Positions 8,545-17,144 are shown, counted from the stretch's first letter. The stretch is DNA of 64,000 bases from Hymenobacter sp. APR13 (GCF_000737515.1 NZ_CP006587.1:1779001-1843000), one strand, 5' to 3'. Notes: a model not told the origin generated them from the sequence alone. A program made the numbers and translations.

Positions 8545-8556
8545 GCCCGCACTGCT

Positions 8557-9090
8557 ATGCGCAAACTCGTATTATACATTGCTACCAGCCTCGACGGCTA
8601 CATTGCGTCGCCGGATGGCTCGGTGGAATGGCTGCCTACGCCCCCACCCGGCGAGGACTACGGGTACGCCGATTTTCTGGCCACCGCCGACGCCACGCTG
8701 CTGGGCCGCGCCACCTACGAGCAGGTGCTCATGCTGGGCGAATGGCCCTACCCCACCCTCACCAACTACGTATTCAGCCGCAAGCCGCCCACTGAGTCGC
8801 CCGAGCCTTCGGTTCAGTTCGTCAGCACCGATCCGGTGGCCTTCGTAACGCAGCTGCGGCAGCAACCGGGTGGCACCATCTGGCTGATTGGCGGCAGCAC
8901 GCTGGCGTCGCCGTTGTTGGCCGCGGGCCTTGTAGATGAATTGATGCTGTTTGTGGTGCCGCGCCTGCTTGGGGCTGGCATTCCGCTGTGGCGGCATCAG
9001 GACCACCCGCAGCCGCTGCAGCTACTGCACACCCAAACCTGGCCCGACGGGATGGCGCTGCTGCATTACCGCCTGAATACTGCCGAGTAA
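8557..9090 (+). CDS. Dihydrofolate reductase-like (RibD C-terminal fold) protein
   Basis: 177 residues. MRKLVLYIATSLDGYIA followed by DGSVEWLP is the signature of the YyaP/YwjB-type dihydrofolate reductase-like family. LLGRATYEQVL and the NADPH-binding IWLIGGSTLASPLL-AAGLVDEL block are also visible. These stand-alone reductase-fold proteins have no firmly known substrate. The gene follows the methionine sulfoxide reductase gene by 12 bases and is closed by a strong hairpin terminator shared with the convergent psd gene. Confidence 0.85.
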   Translation: MRKLVLYIATSLDGYIASPDGSVEWLPTPPPGEDYGYADFLATADATLLGRATYEQVLMLGEWPYPTLTNYVFSRKPPTESPEPSVQFVSTDPVAFVTQLRQQPGGTIWLIGGSTLASPLLAAGLVDELMLFVVPRLLGAGIPLWRHQDHPQPLQLLHTQTWPDGMALLHYRLNTAE

Positions 9091-9101
9091 GCACAAGACA
9101 T

Positions 9102-9141
9102 AAAAAAAGCCGTTCCGCTGGCTAGCGGAACGGCTTTTTTG
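9102..9141. terminator. Bidirectional intrinsic terminator
   Basis: Perfect stem GCCGTTCCGCT/AGCGGAACGGC with a GGCT loop, flanked by seven A and seven T residues. It separates the convergent gene ending at 9090 from psd, so it can serve both strands. Confidence 0.92.
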
Positions 9142-9166
9142 TGGTTCTTCCAACTAAATAGCTAGG

Positions 9167-9847
9167 TTAGAACAGCGACGGGGCGTTGGTTTTGAGCTGC
9201 GCCACAATCGTCTGGCCGCCTTTCACTTTCTCGCCAATCTGCACTTTCACTTCGGTGTCGATAGGCACGAAAATGTCTACGCGGGAGCCGAACTTGATGA
9301 AGCCGAACTCTTCGCCCTGGCTTACTTCGTCGCCTTCGTTCACATACCACACGATGCGGCGGGCCATGGCGCCCGCAATCTGGCGGAACAGCACAAACGG
9401 GCCGGCCTCCGACTCTACCACCACGGTAGTACGCTCGTTTTTGGTGCTACTTTTGGGGTGCCAGGCCACTAGGTAGTTGCCGGGATGGTACTTGAAGTAG
9501 CGCACGATACCCGAAATCGGGTTGCGGGTGATGTGCACGTTGATCGGCGACATGAAGATGCTGATCTGTTTGCGCATGTCGTCGAAATACTCCGGCTCGA
9601 ACACGTCCTCAATCACCACCACTTTGCCGTCGGCGGGCGCGATGATGAGGTCTTCGTGGGTGAACAGGCGGCGCGCCGGGCTCCGGAAAAACTGCAGCAG
9701 AATCAGAAACGCCACCACCGAGGCACCAGCAAAAATCTGGTTGAACAGCAGGTTGCGCGCATTCACGCGAAACAGCAGCAGGTTGACAGCCAGCAGCGCC
9801 AGCAGGGTAAAGAACAGTATCCGTCGCCCTTCTTTATGAATCTTCAT
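9167..9847 (-). CDS. psd: Phosphatidylserine decarboxylase family protein
   Basis: 226 residues. Two hydrophobic segments near the N-terminus (about 10-28 and 37-55) anchor it in the inner membrane. The catalytic region includes APADGKVV (about 70-77), PINVHITRNP (H105) and the self-cleavage site KFGSR with G187/S188, where proteolysis makes the pyruvoyl cofactor. It decarboxylates phosphatidylserine to phosphatidylethanolamine, the main phospholipid of this phylum. The short form with GSR rather than LGST matches the archaeal/Bacteroidota PSD group. cdsA, the supplier of CDP-diacylglycerol, lies nearby at 11620. Confidence 0.93.
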   Translation of the reverse strand: MKIHKEGRRILFFTLLALLAVNLLLFRVNARNLLFNQIFAGASVVAFLILLQFFRSPARRLFTHEDLIIAPADGKVVVIEDVFEPEYFDDMRKQISIFMSPINVHITRNPISGIVRYFKYHPGNYLVAWHPKSSTKNERTTVVVESEAGPFVLFRQIAGAMARRIVWYVNEGDEVSQGEEFGFIKFGSRVDIFVPIDTEVKVQIGEKVKGGQTIVAQLKTNAPSLF

Positions 9848-9969
9848 GTATCGCAGATTTGCGCTGATTACGTTGATTTCGCTGATTCAGACGACTTTCT
9901 AAAAATAAAAGTACGCGCCCGAGCCTCGGTACCGTCCCGGCAGCCCGGTTGGGTTCAGCTGACACAAAG

Positions 9970-10011
9970 ATAGCCCGAGCCACCGGCCCGGGCTATCCGA
10001 AAGCAAATATA
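9970..10011 (-). promoter_or_regulatory. Putative psd promoter followed by 5'-leader hairpin
   Basis: On the minus strand TATATTTG (10011-10004) fits the TAnnTTTG -7 box. About six bases downstream begins a hairpin, GATAGCCCG-A-GCC facing GGC-C-CGGGCTATC (9998-9970). The transcript would start at or in this hairpin and have a leader of about 150 bases before psd. The -33 element is not clear. Confidence 0.35.
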
Positions 10012-10117
10012 AGCAGCGGCGGCCAGATAGGCCACTGCGGCACACCCCACCGCCACCAGACGCTGATTTCACCGAAGCACTCAGCGAAAGGCGCCTGATC
10101 TGCGGGAGGCTAAGCGG

Positions 10118-11407
10118 TTAGAAGCCGCCGCGGAAGCGGTAGGTCTGGGCCACTTTGTCGATGGCTACCACGTAGGCCGCGATGCGCATCGGGATGTTGT
10201 ATTTCTGGCTGGTGGCATACACCTTCTCAAACGCGTCGGACATGATCCGGTCGGCGCGCTCGGTCACCATTTCCTCGGTCCATTTGAAGCCCTGGCGGTT
10301 CTGCACCCACTCGAAGTAGGAAACCGTCACGCCGCCCGAGTTGGCCAGGATGTCGGGCACCACCATGATGCCTTTCTCGTTGATGATGGGGTCGGCGGAG
10401 GCCGACGTCGGGCCGTTGGCGCCTTCCACAATCAGCTTGGCCTTGATGGCGTGGGCGTTGTGCTCGGTGATGACGTCTTCCACGGCAGCCGGTACCAGCA
10501 CGTCCACGTCGGAAGTCAGCAGGTCGTCGGCATTGTCCATGAGGGTGGCGCCGGTGAAGCCGTCGAGGCGGCCTTTGTGGGCGTTTTTGTAGGCCACGGC
10601 CTCATCGATGTTGATGCCGTTGTCGTTCCAGTACGCGCCGCTTACATCCGACACGCACTTGATTTTCACGCCCTGCTCGCTCAGGAGCTTGGCAGCCCAG
10701 GAGCCCACGTTGCCGAAGCCCTGCACCGCAGCCGATACCTCGTTGGGGTTGAGGTTCAGCTTTTTGAGGGCGGCCAGCGCCGACACCATCACGCCGCGGC
10801 CGGTAGCCTCGGTACGGCCCAGCGAGCCACCCATTACCAGCGGCTTGCCCGTTACAACAGCCGGCGACGTAGCGCCTACCGTCTTGCTGAACTCGTCCAT
10901 CAGCCACGCCATTTCGCGCGGGCCGGTGCCCATATCGGGGGCCGGAATGTCTTTATCGGGACCGAATACGTCTTTCAGGGCCAGCGTGTAGCCACGGGTG
11001 AGGCGCTCGATTTCGCCGGCGCTCATGCTCGTGGGGTCACAGATGATGCCGCCTTTGGCGCCGCCGTACGGAATGTCTACCACGGCGCACTTCCAGGTCA
11101 TCCAGGCCGCCAGGGCCTTCACCTCGTCGAGGTGCACGTTTTTGTCGTAGCGGATGCCGCCTTTCGAGGGGCCCAGGATGGTGTTGTGCACCACGCGGTA
11201 GCCTTCAAACACGCGCACTTTGCCGTTGTCCATCGTGACGGGAATGTGCACGATAACCTGCTTGTCAGGGGCTTTGAGTACGTCGTAGGTTTCTTCATCG
11301 AGGCCGAGAATCTCGGTGGCCACGTTGAAGCGCGACATCATGGATTCGAGCGGATTTTCGGCATCTACTCTAGGGGCCGGTTCTTTGTACACCGTGGTGG
11401 CAGCCAT
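10118..11407 (-). CDS. gdhA: Glutamate dehydrogenase (Glu/Leu/Phe/Val family)
   Basis: 429 residues, typical hexameric GDH length. It reversibly deaminates glutamate to 2-oxoglutarate. The substrate domain carries LGPSKGGIRYDKNV, TWKCAVVDIPYGGAKGG (K106 and K118, the two active-site lysines 12 residues apart) and DIPAPDMGTGPREMAWL. The NAD(P) domain has VQGFGNVGSWAA. The C-terminal VPDILANSGGVTVSYFEWVQN block is strongly GDH-like. It is one of three related amino-acid dehydrogenases in the window (also 31291 and 46836). Confidence 0.94.
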   Translation of the reverse strand: MAATTVYKEPAPRVDAENPLESMMSRFNVATEILGLDEETYDVLKAPDKQVIVHIPVTMDNGKVRVFEGYRVVHNTILGPSKGGIRYDKNVHLDEVKALAAWMTWKCAVVDIPYGGAKGGIICDPTSMSAGEIERLTRGYTLALKDVFGPDKDIPAPDMGTGPREMAWLMDEFSKTVGATSPAVVTGKPLVMGGSLGRTEATGRGVMVSALAALKKLNLNPNEVSAAVQGFGNVGSWAAKLLSEQGVKIKCVSDVSGAYWNDNGINIDEAVAYKNAHKGRLDGFTGATLMDNADDLLTSDVDVLVPAAVEDVITEHNAHAIKAKLIVEGANGPTSASADPIINEKGIMVVPDILANSGGVTVSYFEWVQNRQGFKWTEEMVTERADRIMSDAFEKVYATSQKYNIPMRIAAYVVAIDKVAQTYRFRGGF

Positions 11408-11495
11408 GCGGAGTGGGGTTTGGGGGGTGGTGGTGGGGATAACACGGCCGGTTTTGCGGGGGATGCGCCGCCGGCTATGCGGGAATTTGTGGCGT

Positions 11496-11503
11496 CAAAG
11501 GTA
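11496..11503 (-). promoter_or_regulatory. Putative -7 box (TACCTTTG) of the glutamate dehydrogenase gene
   Basis: Perfect TAnnTTTG match on the minus strand, with about 85 bases between the expected start site and the ATG. The -33 element is not obvious. Confidence 0.4.
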
Positions 11504-11527
11504 AACGGTTTACGTGGAGTTGAATGG

Positions 11528-11623
11528 TTGAGTGGTTGAATGGCTGCATTGTTAAATGGTTGGCCGTTCAACGTCACGCCAGAACAGCCAACCATTTAAC
11601 AATGCAGCCATTCAACCACTCAA
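11528..11623. repeat. Perfect 37-bp inverted repeat with 22-base loop
   Basis: The arm at 11528-11564 (TTGAGTGGTTGAATGGCTGC and so on) is exactly complementary to 11587-11623. The right arm ends inside the last codons of cdsA, which stops at 11620. It lies between the promoter of the glutamate dehydrogenase gene and cdsA. There is no T-run, so it is not a simple intrinsic terminator, although a stem this long could still stop transcription. Confidence 0.9.
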
Positions 11624-12510
11624 TGAAAGAGCAGCTGCAGCAGCGCCAGCACCGGCAGAATAAACAAGAAGGCATCAAACCGGTCGAGCAGGCCGCCGTG
11701 GCCGGGCATGATGCGGCCGGAGTCCTTCACGCCCACGCTACGCTTGAGCATGGATTCGGCCAGGTCGCCGAGGGGGCCGAAGATGGCGACGGCCGTGGCT
11801 ACCACGAGGCGGTAGGTCAGCGAAAGTTCGGGCAGCAGATAGCCCAGCGCCCAGCCCATGGCCAGCGTCAGCAGAAAGCCCCCGATGGCGCCTTCCCAGG
11901 TTTTGCCGGGCGAGATTTTAGGGGCCAGCTTGTGCTTGCCGAAGGTTTTGCCGGCCGCGTAGGCACCCGTATCGGAAGACCAGACCAGGAACAGCAGCGC
12001 CAGCACGCGGCGGTAGTCGTAGCCGGTTTCGGTGAAGGCCACCACGTTGAGCAGGCTCATGGGCAAGCTCACGTAGAGCAAGCCGAGCAGCGCCACGCCC
12101 ACGTTGGAAAACGGCGAGAAATTCTGATTCTCGCGCGGCCAGGCGGCCATTTCACGCAGGATGAGAATGGTGGGCAGCAGCAGCAGCGGCAGCCCCAGCA
12201 GCGCACCCATCGTTTTTGAAGGATAGATAACCGTGTGCCAGCCCGGCTCTATTTGGCTGAGGCCGGTAGCTGTGGTGGCCCCTGCGCTCATCAGGAAGAG
12301 CGACGCGAATATTATGATGCTAATACCCCCGCCCAGCAGCGCGGCCGGCTTGTAGCCGGCTTCGCGCATCATGCGGTAGAACTCCCACAGCATCCGCATC
12401 TGCACGGCCCCAAAGAACAGGGCGAACGTCCAGGCACTGTACCAGATGCTGCCCAACAGCATAGCGGCCCCAATCAGCCCGAAAACGACCCGCTGCGCGA
12501 GGTTGGACAT
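11620..12510 (-). CDS. cdsA: Phosphatidate cytidylyltransferase
   Basis: 296 residues from the ATG at 12510; the open frame upstream is not conserved. It makes CDP-diacylglycerol from phosphatidic acid and CTP at the inner membrane. About eight membrane segments are visible. The CdsA signature is intact near the C-terminus: SMLKRSVGVKDSGRIMPGHG followed by GLLDRFDAFLF. WSSDTGAYAAGKTFGKHKL is the conserved loop before it. It is probably in one transcript with the CPBP protease gene upstream (124-base gap). The final codons overlap the arm of a 37-bp inverted repeat. Confidence 0.95.
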   Translation of the reverse strand: MSNLAQRVVFGLIGAAMLLGSIWYSAWTFALFFGAVQMRMLWEFYRMMREAGYKPAALLGGGISIIIFASLFLMSAGATTATGLSQIEPGWHTVIYPSKTMGALLGLPLLLLPTILILREMAAWPRENQNFSPFSNVGVALLGLLYVSLPMSLLNVVAFTETGYDYRRVLALLFLVWSSDTGAYAAGKTFGKHKLAPKISPGKTWEGAIGGFLLTLAMGWALGYLLPELSLTYRLVVATAVAIFGPLGDLAESMLKRSVGVKDSGRIMPGHGGLLDRFDAFLFILPVLALLQLLFH

Positions 12511-12634
12511 AGGCTTTTTGCCGGGCGCGGCGGGGTTGGGGGGGGCAGTGGTAACGGTATCGGACAAGGGAAGGAACGTAAGGGCGGGCGAGGCGCGCCG
12601 AAGTCGGGAGAGAAAGAGTGAAACGGGAAAGGCG

Positions 12635-13681
12635 CTACCGGGTGGTATCCACGCCGTCGTGGCTGATGGTACGGGCGGCGGGCAGCGGCGTTGTGGGCCG
12701 GGCAATAGCCGTGCCGCCACTGCCGAGCGTGTGCATCTGGGTGGGCAAGGGGTCGGGGCGCAACTCGCGGGTGCGCTTGTAGAGCAGCCACAGCACGGCC
12801 CCGCTCAGCAGCAACGACAGCACCTGCCACCACCACGGCAGCGCCTCCGTCGAATCGGGGTCGAAGCCGGCGCCGGCCAGCGCGCCCCGCTGCTGGGCGT
12901 AGAGCAGGATGATCTGGAAGGCATTCTGGGTGAAGTGAGCCGCCATGGGCACCAGGATGTTGCCGCTCCACTCATATAAGTAGCCCAGCACCAGCCCCAG
13001 CACAAAGCGCGGCACGAAGCCGAAAAACTGAAAGTGAATGGCGCTGAATACGGCCGCCGCCAGCCAGATGCCCACGTGCCTTGAGTTGGTCCACTGCACC
13101 AGGTTGCGCTGCACCACGCCCCGGAACACCAGCTCCTCGCTGATGGCCGGCACCACGCCAATCACTATCAGCCCCACCACAAACCGGGTGGCGGTGCTGA
13201 ACTGCGTGAGGTAGCGCGTCAGGTCCTGGGCGCGGTCTTCCATCTCGCGGGCCTCAGCTTCCCAGCCTTGCAGAAAGCCCGGAAAGTGCGCGCCGGCGTT
13301 CCACTCAATCAGCCCCGACATAAAGGGCACGCTCAGGATGATGAGGCCGGCAGCAGCCAGCAGCCACTCCAGCGGCACCGGCCGGCGCGGCGTGAAATAG
13401 TCGGCAAGCGAGTAGCCGGTGAGGCGCGGCAAAGCCAGCGCGGCCCCGCCAAACCCCACCAACAGCAGCACGCCTTGGCTGAGCATCGACACGCCCCAGC
13501 CCTGCGGGTGGCCCGAGGGCTCCTTCGTGACGTCGCCAATCTCGCGCAGCCCCACCCCAAACAGCAGGTAGTTGCCTACCATCACCAGAAAGCTGCCAAT
13601 ACAGAACGCCAGCAGCATCAGCCCCACCAGCAACAGCAGATTGGCCGCTGGGTGCAAGCGGCTGGACACGAAACCTTTCAT
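12635..13681 (-). CDS. CPBP family intramembrane metalloprotease
   Basis: 348 residues from the ATG at 13681 (an ATG at 13711 adds ten unlikely residues). Multiple transmembrane helices carry the CPBP (CAAX protease/Abi) motifs: EELVFRGVVQRNL, then FSAIHFQFFGFVPRF, then PMAAHFTQNAF, supplying the glutamates and histidines of the metal site. The C-terminal about 70 residues are a last helix and a proline/threonine-rich tail. Substrates of bacterial CPBP proteins are mostly unknown. It lies just upstream of cdsA on the same strand. Confidence 0.88.
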   Translation of the reverse strand: MKGFVSSRLHPAANLLLLVGLMLLAFCIGSFLVMVGNYLLFGVGLREIGDVTKEPSGHPQGWGVSMLSQGVLLLVGFGGAALALPRLTGYSLADYFTPRRPVPLEWLLAAAGLIILSVPFMSGLIEWNAGAHFPGFLQGWEAEAREMEDRAQDLTRYLTQFSTATRFVVGLIVIGVVPAISEELVFRGVVQRNLVQWTNSRHVGIWLAAAVFSAIHFQFFGFVPRFVLGLVLGYLYEWSGNILVPMAAHFTQNAFQIILLYAQQRGALAGAGFDPDSTEALPWWWQVLSLLLSGAVLWLLYKRTRELRPDPLPTQMHTLGSGGTAIARPTTPLPAARTISHDGVDTTR

Positions 13682-13715
13682 GGGCAATTGGTGCTTAGTG
13701 CGTAGTGTCATTCTA

Positions 13716-13809
13716 AAACGTCATTCCGAACGGAGTGAGGAATCTCGCTAGTGTACTAACTGATTCTGCTACACCAGCGAGATTCCTCACTCCGTTCGGA
13801 ATGACGTTC
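13716..13809. repeat. Family 1 palindrome, TCCGAAC subtype
   Basis: Inverted repeat starting AACGTCATTCCGAACGGAGT and continuing GAGGAATCTCGC; the right arm is GCGAGATTCCTCACTCCGTT and ends CGGAATGACGTT. The arms pair almost perfectly around a loop of about 25 bases. It lies between the divergent CPBP protease and dusB genes, just upstream of the dusB promoter box. Confidence 0.9.
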
Positions 13810-13832
13810 TGCTGCCAAGACGCTGAAAGACG

Positions 13833-13840
13833 TAAATTTG
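13833..13840 (+). promoter_or_regulatory. Putative -7 box (TAAATTTG) of dusB
   Basis: Perfect TAnnTTTG match. It lies 26 bases before the GTG start, giving a leader of about 20 bases. The expected -33 region falls next to the end of the family 1 repeat and has no clear TTTG. Confidence 0.45.
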
Positions 13841-13866
13841 CGTAAAATCCGCTAACTCCCCTACCC

Positions 13867-14856
13867 GTGGTCTACATCCGCGACATTGCTTTGCCCGATT
13901 TCCCGTTGCTGCTCGCGCCCATGGAGGACGTGTCGGACCCGCCTTTCCGGGCGGTCTGCAAGGCCAACGGGGCCGATTTGATGTACACCGAGTTCATCTC
14001 CTCGGAAGGCCTCATCCGCGACGCCGCCAAAAGCCGCAAGAAACTCGACGTGTTCGACTACGAGCGGCCCATCGGCATTCAGCTCTTCGGCTCCGACGTG
14101 GAGACGATGGGCGAGTGCGCCCGCATCAGCACGCTGGCCGGCCCCGACCTCATCGACATCAACTACGGCTGCCCCGTGAAGCAGGTGGCCTGCCGCGGTG
14201 CCGGCGCCGCCCTGCTCCGCGACGTGCCCAAGATGGTGGAAATGACCAGCGCCGTGGTGCGCAACACCCACCTGCCCGTAACCGTGAAAACCCGCCTCGG
14301 CTGGGATGAAAACACCAAAAACGTGGAGGACGTGGCCGAGCGCCTGCAGGACATTGGTATTGCGGCCCTCACCGTGCACGGCCGCACCCGCGTGCAGATG
14401 TACAAAGGCGACGCCGACTGGCGCCTGATTGCGGCCATCAAGAACAACCCGCGCATCAACATCCCCATCTTCGGCAACGGCGACATCGACTCGCCGCAGA
14501 AAGCCGTGGAGTACAAAAACCGCTACGGCGTGGATGGCGTGATGATCGGGCGCGCCAGCATCGGCTACCCCTGGATTTTCCGGGAGGTGAAGCACTTTGT
14601 GGCCACCGGCGAGCTGCTGGCCCCGCCCACCGTGGAGGAGCGCGTGAACATGTGCCGCATGCACTTCGAGAAAAGCATCGAGTGGAAAGGCCAGCGCGTG
14701 GGCATCTTCGAGATGCGCCGCCACTACGCCCAGTATTTCCGCGGCCTCGAAGGCGCCAAGCAGTGGCGCATGCGCCTCGTCGAAACCGACTCCATCGAGG
14801 AAGTACACGCCATCCTCAACGAAATCATTGCCGCCGAGCCGGTTTTGGTGGGGTAG
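13867..14856 (+). CDS. dusB: tRNA-dihydrouridine synthase
   Basis: 329 residues from a GTG start. It reduces uridine to dihydrouridine in the tRNA D-loop using FMN and NADPH. The FMN-binding start LLLAPMEDVSDPPFR, the catalytic cysteine C102 in DINYGCPVKQVACRGAGAAL, VKTRLGWD, HGRTRVQMYKGDADW and GVMIGRASIGYPWIF are all present and in order. The GADLMYTEFIS segment and the length agree with the DusB group. It stands alone between two family 1 palindromes. Confidence 0.95.
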   Translation: MVYIRDIALPDFPLLLAPMEDVSDPPFRAVCKANGADLMYTEFISSEGLIRDAAKSRKKLDVFDYERPIGIQLFGSDVETMGECARISTLAGPDLIDINYGCPVKQVACRGAGAALLRDVPKMVEMTSAVVRNTHLPVTVKTRLGWDENTKNVEDVAERLQDIGIAALTVHGRTRVQMYKGDADWRLIAAIKNNPRINIPIFGNGDIDSPQKAVEYKNRYGVDGVMIGRASIGYPWIFREVKHFVATGELLAPPTVEERVNMCRMHFEKSIEWKGQRVGIFEMRRHYAQYFRGLEGAKQWRMRLVETDSIEEVHAILNEIIAAEPVLVG

Positions 14857-14869
14857 TTCTTTATCATCA

Positions 14870-14967
14870 GAACGTCATGCTGAGCTTGCCGAAGCATCTC
14901 TACCGCAGTGCTAATCAAGAAAATTAGCCAGCGGTAGAGATGCTTCGGCAAGCTCAGCATGACGTTC
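14870..14967. repeat. Family 1 palindrome, GCTGAGC subtype, full length
   Basis: This is the cleanest copy of the subtype. The left arm GAACGTCATGCTGAGCTTGC continues CGAAGCATCTCTACCGC; the right arm GCGGTAGAGATGCTTCGGCA continues AGCTCAGCATGACGTTC. The 37-base arms are perfect. It lies between dusB and the DMT transporter gene. Confidence 0.93.
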
Positions 14968-15006
14968 TTTCTTTATTCCGGTTCTGCCGGATCAAGTTTC
15001 CCGCCC

Positions 15007-15966
15007 ATGCCCACCCCTCCTACCCCGGCCGTTGCCACCGCTCCTACCCTGCCGCCCGTAGCGCCGCCACCGCCGCCGCGGATTACAGCTTCGGCCTGGG
15101 GGCTGCTGCTGGTGCTGGCCACCATCTGGGGCACCTCGTTTATCTTGATGAAGAAGGGGCTGGTGGTGTTTTCGGCCATGGAGCTGGGGGCGGCGCGGGT
15201 GAGCATTGCAGCGCTGCTGCTGCTGCCGTTTGCGCTCCGCAACGTACGCCGCGTCGATGCCGGCCGCTACAAGTGGCTGCTGCTGAGCGGCGTGGTGGGC
15301 ACATTTTTTCCGGCCTTTCTTTTCGCCTACGCCGAAACAAAGCTGGCCTCGGGGCTGGCTGGGGTGCTTAATGGCCTGACGGCCGTGTTTACGCTGGTGG
15401 TGGGCGCGGTGCTGTTTGGGCAGAAGCTCACCAGCCTGCGGGTGCTGGGCATTGCGCTGGGCCTTGTAGGCACGGTGGTGCTGATGCTGCTGGGCGGCAG
15501 CGGCGGCGCGGCCACCCCCTCCGGCGACTCCAACGCCTGGTACGGGCTCTACATCGTGGCCGCCACCATCGGCTACGGCATCAGCGTGAACGTGATAAAG
15601 CAGCACCTGCACGGCCCGTCGCCGGTGGCAGTTACCAGCCTCACGCTGCTCAGCATCGGGCCGCTGGGGCTGCTGTACCTGTTCGGCTTCTCCGATTTCA
15701 CGCACAAGCTGGCCACCGTGCCGGGTGCCTGGACGGCCCTCGGCTACATTGCCCTGCTGGCCACCATGAGCACGGCCGTGGCCATGGTGCTCTTCAACAA
15801 GCTGATTCAGCAGAGCACCACGCTGTTTGCGGCCTCCAACACCTACCTCATCCCCATCGTGGCCCTCACCTGGGGCGTGCTCGACGGCGAAGCCTTCAAC
15901 CTCTGGCATCTGCTGGGCATGGTCATCATCCTGGCCGGCGTCTTCATCATTCACCGGGCGAAGTGA
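15007..15966 (+). CDS. DMT superfamily (EamA) transporter
   Basis: 319 residues from the ATG at 15007; an upstream ATG at 14959 falls inside the family 1 palindrome and is unlikely to be the true start. After a proline/alanine-rich cytoplasmic N-terminus of about 30 residues there are ten hydrophobic segments forming two EamA repeats (about 36-165 and 180-318). The starts of the repeats, LVLATIWGTSFILMKKGL and YGLYIVAATIGYGISVNVIK, are typical. The substrate cannot be told; family members export amino acids or metabolites. The stop codon is followed by GGTGATGAGG units. Confidence 0.88.
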   Translation: MPTPPTPAVATAPTLPPVAPPPPPRITASAWGLLLVLATIWGTSFILMKKGLVVFSAMELGAARVSIAALLLLPFALRNVRRVDAGRYKWLLLSGVVGTFFPAFLFAYAETKLASGLAGVLNGLTAVFTLVVGAVLFGQKLTSLRVLGIALGLVGTVVLMLLGGSGGAATPSGDSNAWYGLYIVAATIGYGISVNVIKQHLHGPSPVAVTSLTLLSIGPLGLLYLFGFSDFTHKLATVPGAWTALGYIALLATMSTAVAMVLFNKLIQQSTTLFAASNTYLIPIVALTWGVLDGEAFNLWHLLGMVIILAGVFIIHRAK

Positions 15967-16001
15967 GGTGGCTTTGGGTGATGAGGTGATGAGGTGATGA
16001 A

Positions 16002-16100
16002 GAACGTCATTCCGAGCCTGCGAGGAATCTCGCGTGCTGACGTTGTGATGCTATTTTTTACTACACTAGCAAGATTCCTCGCAGACTCGGAATGACGTTC
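16002..16100. repeat. Family 1 palindrome, TCCGAGC subtype, preceded by family 3 units
   Basis: Inverted repeat with outer arms GAACGTCATTCCGAGCCTGC and GCAGACTCGGAATGACGTTC; the inner segment GAGGAATCTCGCGTGCTGAC is only partly matched on the right. Three GGTGATGA-type units (15977-16001) lead directly into its left end. It lies between convergent genes (DMT transporter and LpxR-like). Confidence 0.85.
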
Positions 16101-16120
16101 TGCTTTGCTGTTCCAGTTCC

Positions 16121-17089
16121 TCAAAACCCTACCCGCACGCCGAACTGCACCCATTTGTGGGAGCGGGCACCATCGAACTCCGGGGAAATGTGGACGGCGG
16201 AGGCTTCCAGGCGCACGCCGGCGTAGCCGAGCCCGAGGGTGGCGGTGCGGCGCGCCACGGTGCGGCGGATGGCGCTGGCAGGCAGCGTGTAGGGGTTGTC
16301 GGAGCGGAGCAGGCCGCCCTGCATGGTGGCGTCGTAGCCGATGAGGCGGCCTTCCAGCTGGCCTTCGGCGTAGAGCTGCACCCGGCGCTGACCGGCGCGG
16401 GTGGCCGGGCCGCTCACGCCCAGGTTATTGAAATACGGGTTGAGCAGCCCCACCCGCAGGCGCGCGCCGGCCCCGGCGTAGGTGTAAAGCGTGCCCAGGG
16501 AAGCATCCGCCGCCCCAATCAGCTCGGCCCCGCGCCCGACGGCCAGCAGCTGCTTTTCGGCGTGGGCCTCGTACCCCAGCACCAAGTCGTTGCGGATCTG
16601 GTAGTCCCAGCCGCGGGGCGTGGGCGAATCCAGCCACTCGTGCAACTTGGTCTGGAAGCCCTTGGCGCCGGCCGCCGGCCCCATAAAGCCCAGGTTGAGC
16701 GCCGTGGTCAGGCGGAACCTGCGTGCTGGCTGGTTGGCGATGCGCAGGAAATCGGCGTACCAATACGAAGCATATGGCCGGTCGCCGACCCGGATGAACG
16801 GGTCCTGGATGCGCAGCGGCGTGAAGCCGTCGTAGTGCAGCCGGATGCCGTGGTAGCGGGTGCTGCCCGCCGGCACGGGGCCCAGCAGGCGGTTTACGGG
16901 CGAGCAGCTAAGCCCCGGCAGCACCAGCATGAGCGTCTGGCCCTGGGTGAAGTAGTAGTCGGAGCGGAAAAAGGCGTCGTTGGCAAAAGTGTAGTACACC
17001 AGCCGGTCGGGGCTGGTTTGGGCGCTGTCCGGGCGCTGGGCCTGGGCGAGGCGGGCGGTAAGGCACAGCAGCAGAAGAAAGAAGCGCAT
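16121..17089 (-). CDS. Lipid A deacylase LpxR-like outer-membrane protein (DUF2219)
   Basis: 322 residues with a clear signal peptide (hydrophobic core LLLLCL, cut near AQAQ, about residue 18). FANDAFFRSDYYFTQGQTL (N37, D38) and VGDRPYASYWYADFLR match conserved blocks of DUF2219/LpxR proteins. LpxR removes the 3'-acyloxyacyl chain of lipid A from the outer leaflet. HEWLDSPTPRGWDYQI supplies a histidine/tryptophan block seen in the family. Alternating hydrophobic segments suggest a beta-barrel. Activity on lipid A is an inference from family; many Bacteroidota members are uncharacterised. Confidence 0.75.
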   Translation of the reverse strand: MRFFLLLLCLTARLAQAQRPDSAQTSPDRLVYYTFANDAFFRSDYYFTQGQTLMLVLPGLSCSPVNRLLGPVPAGSTRYHGIRLHYDGFTPLRIQDPFIRVGDRPYASYWYADFLRIANQPARRFRLTTALNLGFMGPAAGAKGFQTKLHEWLDSPTPRGWDYQIRNDLVLGYEAHAEKQLLAVGRGAELIGAADASLGTLYTYAGAGARLRVGLLNPYFNNLGVSGPATRAGQRRVQLYAEGQLEGRLIGYDATMQGGLLRSDNPYTLPASAIRRTVARRTATLGLGYAGVRLEASAVHISPEFDGARSHKWVQFGVRVGF

Positions 17090-17144
17090 CAGCAGAAATA
17101 CTTTCCGCTACCTACGCAGCCGCCCGCACTTCGGCCTTGCCCCC

